Below are positions 6,107 to 8,955 of a stretch of 8,955 bases of DNA, piece by piece. Positions within the stretch are counted from its first letter, which is position 1. Every line of letters begins with the position of its first letter. Source of the stretch: an uncultured Kiloniellales bacterium. Its GTDB lineage: Bacteria > Pseudomonadota > Alphaproteobacteria > Kiloniellales > JAKSDN01. The DNA lies in assembly GCA_947259625.1 (NCBI GenBank), contig CAMYMY010000310.1:1-8955 (forward strand). The letters run 5' to 3'. The notes under the pieces were generated by a model. That model had not been told where the DNA came from and ran no database searches. It was given only the letters and a program-made list of their open reading frames with translations. The translations under genes were made by a program, and so were the position numbers.

Positions 6107-6969
6107 CAGAGGAAAGGCACGCGGTCGTTCTGGGCGCTCGAAGCCTCATCGGCCCCTATCTCGTGGGGCGCTTGGTCGATCTCGGCTACACGATCGAGTG
6201 CATCACCCGACATGGAGAGTCAACCGGCCCTTCCCCCGGTCTGCGCTGGACGACGCTCGACGCGAGCGCGCCGGGCGACTGGGCCCCACGCCGGGATGCG
6301 GTGGTCTTTTCCCTCCTGCCGCTCTGGCTGCTGTCGCCGGCCCTTCCGAACCTGCAGCCGGCCCGTCAGATCGTCGCCTTCGGGTCGACCTCCGCGACCG
6401 TCAAGGCGGCCAGTTCGGATCCCGGCGAGCGCGGCCTTGCCGAAAGCCTGCAGTCGGCGGAGCGCGTCTTGGCCGAGTCTTGCGAGCGCATGAGCATTCC
6501 CTGGACCCTGTTGCGGCCGACCCTGGTCTATGGCGGCGGGCGGGACCGCAACATCAGCGCGATCGCCGGCGTTATCCGCCGCTTCGGCTTCTTTCCGCTG
6601 GCCGCGCCGGGGCGCGGCCTGCGCCAGCCGGTCCACGCCGACGATCTTGCGGGCGCGGCGCTCTCGGCGGTCGACAACTCCGCCGCGCGCGACACCGGCT
6701 TCGACCTGCCCGGCGGCGAGACGCTGACCTACCGCGAAATGGTCGAGCGGATCTTCGAGGCCTTGAACCGGCGTCCCCTGATCCTGCCGCTCCCTGAGCT
6801 GGCGCTGGCCGCCGCCGTCGGCGGAGCCCGGCGCCTGGGGTTGCTCGGCGTCACGGCCGAGGCGGTCAGGCGGATCAACCGGGATCTGACCTTCGATAGC
6901 GCGCCGGCGCGCTCGTGCCTCGATTTTGCGCCGCGAGGCTTTGCGCCGGAACTGCCGGCCGAGCGCTGA
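6103..6969 (+). CDS. Short atypical NAD-binding epimerase/dehydratase-like protein
   Basis: 288 residues. The ATG at 6103 overlaps the ligase stop (ATGA at 6103-6106). A Rossmann fold opens the protein: AVVLGARSLIGPYL (7-20), a modified form of GxxGxxG. Conserved extended/atypical SDR blocks follow: VAFGSTSA (91-98), LLRPTLVYGGGRDRN (137-150), QPVHADDLAGA (175-185) and a C-terminal TYREMVERIF (209-218). The catalytic YxxxK is absent: the expected place (about 112-124) reads LAESLQSAERVLAE. It therefore resembles the atypical, NDUFA9-like SDRs more than true sugar epimerases, and may bind NAD(P) without doing the usual chemistry. The coupling to the ligase suggests a role in glycan precursor handling, but that is inference from position. 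Confidence 0.75.
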   Translation: MTEERHAVVLGARSLIGPYLVGRLVDLGYTIECITRHGESTGPSPGLRWTTLDASAPGDWAPRRDAVVFSLLPLWLLSPALPNLQPARQIVAFGSTSATVKAASSDPGERGLAESLQSAERVLAESCERMSIPWTLLRPTLVYGGGRDRNISAIAGVIRRFGFFPLAAPGRGLRQPVHADDLAGAALSAVDNSAARDTGFDLPGGETLTYREMVERIFEALNRRPLILPLPELALAAAVGGARRLGLLGVTAEAVRRINRDLTFDSAPARSCLDFAPRGFAPELPAER

Positions 6970-6970
6970 C

Positions 6971-6999
6971 ACCAGAGGTCGTTCTCGATGACCTTTGGT
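6971..6999. terminator. Hairpin between convergent genes
   Basis: ACCAGAGGTC (6971-6980) pairs with GACCTTTGGT (6990-6999) in a 10-bp stem (one G-U pair when read as plus-strand RNA) with a nine-base loop. It fills the 31 bases between the epimerase-like gene stop and the stop of the minus-strand gene, so it could end transcription from both sides. It lacks a strong T-tract in either direction. Confidence 0.55.
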
Positions 7000-7000
7000 A

Positions 7001-7306
7001 TTACTTGGGGAGAGTGACGCCGGCGCGGCCTTCCTCGATGCCGTGCAACAGGTAATGCTGCCACCCGGATTCGAACTTGCCGCTGCGCACCGCCGCGGCT
7101 ACGTCCGGATTCTTGTCCAGGTAAGCCTGCTCGACCCAGCTAGGCGGGGGGGTCATGCTTTGCTTCATGCCTGCTTCGAGGTCCGTCGAAAGGCGAAAGC
7201 CGACAACCAATGCCACGACCATGAGACAGGAGATTGCAAAAAACAGACCTTTTAGAGCCCTGTCCTGCTTGCGAAATAGGTTTAGTTGCTTTTCTACGTT
7301 GATCAT
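7001..7306 (-). CDS. Small membrane-anchored protein with an NPDV-type module
   Basis: 101 residues read on the minus strand (ATG at 7304-7306, TAA at 7001-7003). A charged N-terminus (residues 1-19) leads into one hydrophobic segment (about 20-37, LFFAISCLMVVALVVGF), then a linker with PPP and a compact module at 60-94: QAYLDKNPDVAAAVRSG, then SGWQHYLLHGIEEGR. I recall this pattern (YL..NPDVA...G.....HY..G..EGR) as a recurring short module in alphaproteobacterial and cyanobacterial surface or glycan-related proteins, with no firm function. The topology is probably a single-pass inner-membrane protein with the module in the periplasm. The SD is weak (AAGG, about nine bases upstream). It lies opposite to all its neighbours and so is probably transcribed alone. 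Confidence 0.7.
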   Translation of the reverse strand: MINVEKQLNLFRKQDRALKGLFFAISCLMVVALVVGFRLSTDLEAGMKQSMTPPPSWVEQAYLDKNPDVAAAVRSGKFESGWQHYLLHGIEEGRAGVTLPK

Positions 7307-7529
7307 GAGCCAAACCTTACGCCCTGCTTCGCACGGCGGTCAAGGCGTTGGCCGTAGGTGACGCGGTTCGAGGGCCGCGCTCTTGCTCGCTCAGCCACGC
7401 GAAAACGGCGCGCCTGTGGTGCCGGCCGGACGAATCGGCGGACGGCGCCACTTCGGTTTTGACCCGGGGCGCTGTATCGCGCATGGTTCCACAGACGAGC
7501 CCGGCCGGTACGGCAGAGCGGTCTTCGAT

Positions 7530-7558
7530 CCGGGGCCGGCGAACGGCCGGGACCCCGG
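7530..7558 (+). promoter_or_regulatory. Strong stem-loop in the 5' region of the transporter gene
   Basis: CCGGGGCCGG (7530-7539) pairs with CCGG (7547-7550) and CCCCGG (7553-7558), leaving a two-base GA bulge and a seven-base loop. The hairpin ends seven bases before the AGGGGGG ribosome-binding site at 7565-7571. It could affect initiation or act as a leader terminator. The rest of 7307-7529 shows no gene, riboswitch or promoter that I can support. Confidence 0.4.
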
Positions 7559-7575
7559 CAGTCCAGGGGGGTGGC

Positions 7576-8292
7576 GTGGGCTCGGTTCTGTTGCTTGGCT
7601 TCCTGATCGGCATACAGCATGCGCTCGAGGCCGATCATGTCGCCGCGGTGGCCTCGATTGCCACGCGAGGCGGTTCGGTCGGACGCATCGTGCGGCAGGG
7701 CGCGGCCTGGGGGCTCGGCCACAGCGTGACATTGCTGGTCGTCGGTGCAGCGGTGCTGTCCTTCGACGCGGCGGTGCCCGAGAGCTTGGCCCGGATCCTG
7801 GAGCTTGCGGTCGGTGTCATGCTGCTCTTGCTCGGCCTGGGCGTCCTGCGCCGCGTGCTGCGCCGGGGGATCCACTTCCACCGGCATCGGCACGGCGACG
7901 GGATCGTGCATATCCATGCCCATTCTCACGCCGGCGAGCGGGAACCCCATGATCCCCGGCTGCACCGGCACGACCATCCGCGCGCCCTGCCGCTGCGCGC
8001 GCTGCTGATCGGCACGATGCATGGCATGGCGGGCTCGGCGGCCCTCCTGGTCCTGGCGCTGGCCTCGGTTCAATCGGCGCTCACCGGCCTGCTCTATGTC
8101 GTGATCTTCGGTTTCGGCTCGATTGTCGGCATGGCGGCGCTCTCGGCCGTCATCGCCGTGCCGCTCAGCTGGTCCGCGCGCCTGCTCACCCGGCTGAACC
8201 AGGCCCTCCAGGCGGCGATCGGCTGTGCCACACTGGTGCTTGGCATCGTGATTGTCTACGAGACCGCTTTCGTCGTTTGGATGGGTGGTTGA
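7576..8292 (+). CDS. Nickel/cobalt transporter-like membrane protein (NiCoT / UreH-like)
   Basis: 238 residues from GTG 7576, which has AGGGGGG just upstream and begins directly at the first membrane helix (GSVLLLGFLIG). HALEADH at 15-21 matches the HX4DH signature of NiCoT-family nickel/cobalt permeases; GLGHSVT (46-52) and GTMHGMAGS (146-154) are further family blocks. About six hydrophobic segments are visible (2-14, 42-62, 72-92, 141-163, 168-195, 210-236). Residues 100-134 form a loop with 12 His, a likely metal-binding segment. The probable role is uptake or export of Ni2+ or Co2+ across the inner membrane. No urease, hydrogenase or cobalamin gene is in the window to say which metal. 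In-frame alternatives at 7483 and 7348 would add a hydrophilic N-terminus unlike the family. Confidence 0.82.
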   Translation: MGSVLLLGFLIGIQHALEADHVAAVASIATRGGSVGRIVRQGAAWGLGHSVTLLVVGAAVLSFDAAVPESLARILELAVGVMLLLLGLGVLRRVLRRGIHFHRHRHGDGIVHIHAHSHAGEREPHDPRLHRHDHPRALPLRALLIGTMHGMAGSAALLVLALASVQSALTGLLYVVIFGFGSIVGMAALSAVIAVPLSWSARLLTRLNQALQAAIGCATLVLGIVIVYETAFVVWMGG

Positions 8293-8376
8293 GCGGTCCG
8301 GGTACGAGGGGGCAAATAGTCGACCTTTCGGTCACGATGATCTCTTGAGCCGCCTGTCACTATCATGGTCGAGCCC

Positions 8377-8402
8377 GGCACCTCCAGCAACGTTCTGGTG
8401 CC
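8377..8402 (+). terminator. Possible hairpin between transporter and lipoprotein genes
   Basis: GGCACC (8377-8382) pairs with GGTGCC (8397-8402), or GGCA and CCAG pair with CTGGTGCC around a three-base bulge. It lies 85 bases after the transporter stop. No T-tract follows, so termination is only a suggestion. The adjoining 8403-8472 is more AT-rich and probably holds the promoter of the next gene, though I could not find a well-spaced -35/-10 pair. Confidence 0.3.
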
Positions 8403-8472
8403 GAGTTGAAAATTCCGCCATAATAACAGGGCTCTGGTCGTGAATATTGTATTTGGCTAGGTAGGTCACATC

Positions 8473-8955
8473 ATGGCGATCACGAAGCGGGTGAGACAGC
8501 TGTGCCGGCTCGGTCTCGTGTTGTCTTTGACAGTGCTGGCCGCCTGCACGGTCGGCACAGGACCCGAGACGGAATCCACTGCTTCAACATCCGCCGCCCT
8601 CGTGGCGCGGGCCCAGGCGCTCTTGGCCGAGATAGATTACCGGCCGGGCGTGGTCGACGGGATCGAGGGGCCGCTGACCGGCGAAGCGGTTCGCGCCTAC
8701 CAGACTGCGGCCGGCCTTGAGGTCGACGGCCGGGTCAGCGAGTCTCTCGTTGCCCGGCTCGAGCGCGACAAACAGATGCGCCTGGTCGCCGAGGTGCAGG
8801 AACAGCTGGCGGCTCTCGGCTACGAGCCGGGCCCCGCCGACGGCAAGGTGGGGGCACGGACCCGCCGCGCGGTCGAGGCCTTTCAAGAAGCCCAGGATCT
8901 GCCGCAGGACGGCCGGGCCACGGCGCGGTTGCGCGACCAACTGGCCGCGGCCCGG
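8473..8955 (+). CDS. Lipoprotein with two peptidoglycan-binding domains (3' partial)
   Basis: ATG 8473 has AGGT seven bases upstream; the frame stays open for 161 residues to the window edge. A basic N-terminus and hydrophobic core end in a lipobox, VLAAC, with Cys25 as the lipidated residue. After a Ser/Thr-rich linker come two PG_binding_1-type repeats, at about 43-95 (LLAEIDYRPGVVDG, then TGEAVRAYQ and GLEVDGR) and 105-157 (QLAALGYEPGPADG, then TRRAVEAFQ and DLPQDGR). This fold is known to bind peptidoglycan, so the protein probably links a membrane to the wall or targets a catalytic domain to it. Any catalytic domain would lie beyond the window. Confidence 0.85.
   Translation, partial: MAITKRVRQLCRLGLVLSLTVLAACTVGTGPETESTASTSAALVARAQALLAEIDYRPGVVDGIEGPLTGEAVRAYQTAAGLEVDGRVSESLVARLERDKQMRLVAEVQEQLAALGYEPGPADGKVGARTRRAVEAFQEAQDLPQDGRATARLRDQLAAAR

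Noticed and set aside
7348..7575. N-terminal extension of the nickel/cobalt transporter-like protein
   Set aside because: The extra residues are Arg/Ser/Thr-rich and unlike the family, which starts at the first membrane helix; the GTG at 7576 has a good ribosome-binding site.

Overview
The window is GC-rich, roughly two thirds G+C by eye, apart from one very AT-rich patch. It looks like chromosomal DNA of an alphaproteobacterium; a Rhodospirillales-like lineage is a guess from codon use and protein style, since no rRNA or other phylogenetic marker is present. I see no tRNA, rRNA, CRISPR array, insertion sequence or phage gene.

Left part (1-3700): the window opens inside the 3' end of a gene encoding FG-GAP/VCBS-like propeller repeats. 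A 672-base intergenic region follows, holding a terminator-like hairpin, an AT-rich island (521-660, 29 G or C in 140 bases) with two abutting palindromes, and a structured leader. It leads into a 902-residue secreted subtilisin-like (S8) protein that ends in six tandem repeats of about 49 residues, of the same kind as the upstream gene. The two genes look like tandem paralogs sharing their repeat module. The S8 domain has Glu where the catalytic His is expected.

Middle part (3877-6969): a surface-polysaccharide cluster on the plus strand. A family 2 glycosyltransferase is broken by an internal deletion with a change of frame. It is followed by an O-antigen ligase/polymerase-like membrane protein, which overlaps by four bases (ATGA) a short atypical NAD-binding epimerase-like protein lacking the usual Tyr/Lys active site.

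Right part (7001-8955): a minus-strand gene for a small membrane-anchored protein carrying an NPDV-type module converges on the cluster across a hairpin. Then come a plus-strand nickel/cobalt transporter-like protein with a His-rich loop, and the 5' part of a lipoprotein with two peptidoglycan-binding domains, which runs off the window.

The region as a whole is weighted towards the cell envelope and secretion: secreted repeat proteins, polysaccharide assembly, a metal transporter and a wall-binding lipoprotein. The best leads are the His-to-Glu S8 protein with its unusual leader and AT-rich control region, and the decayed glycosyltransferase next to an intact ligase.
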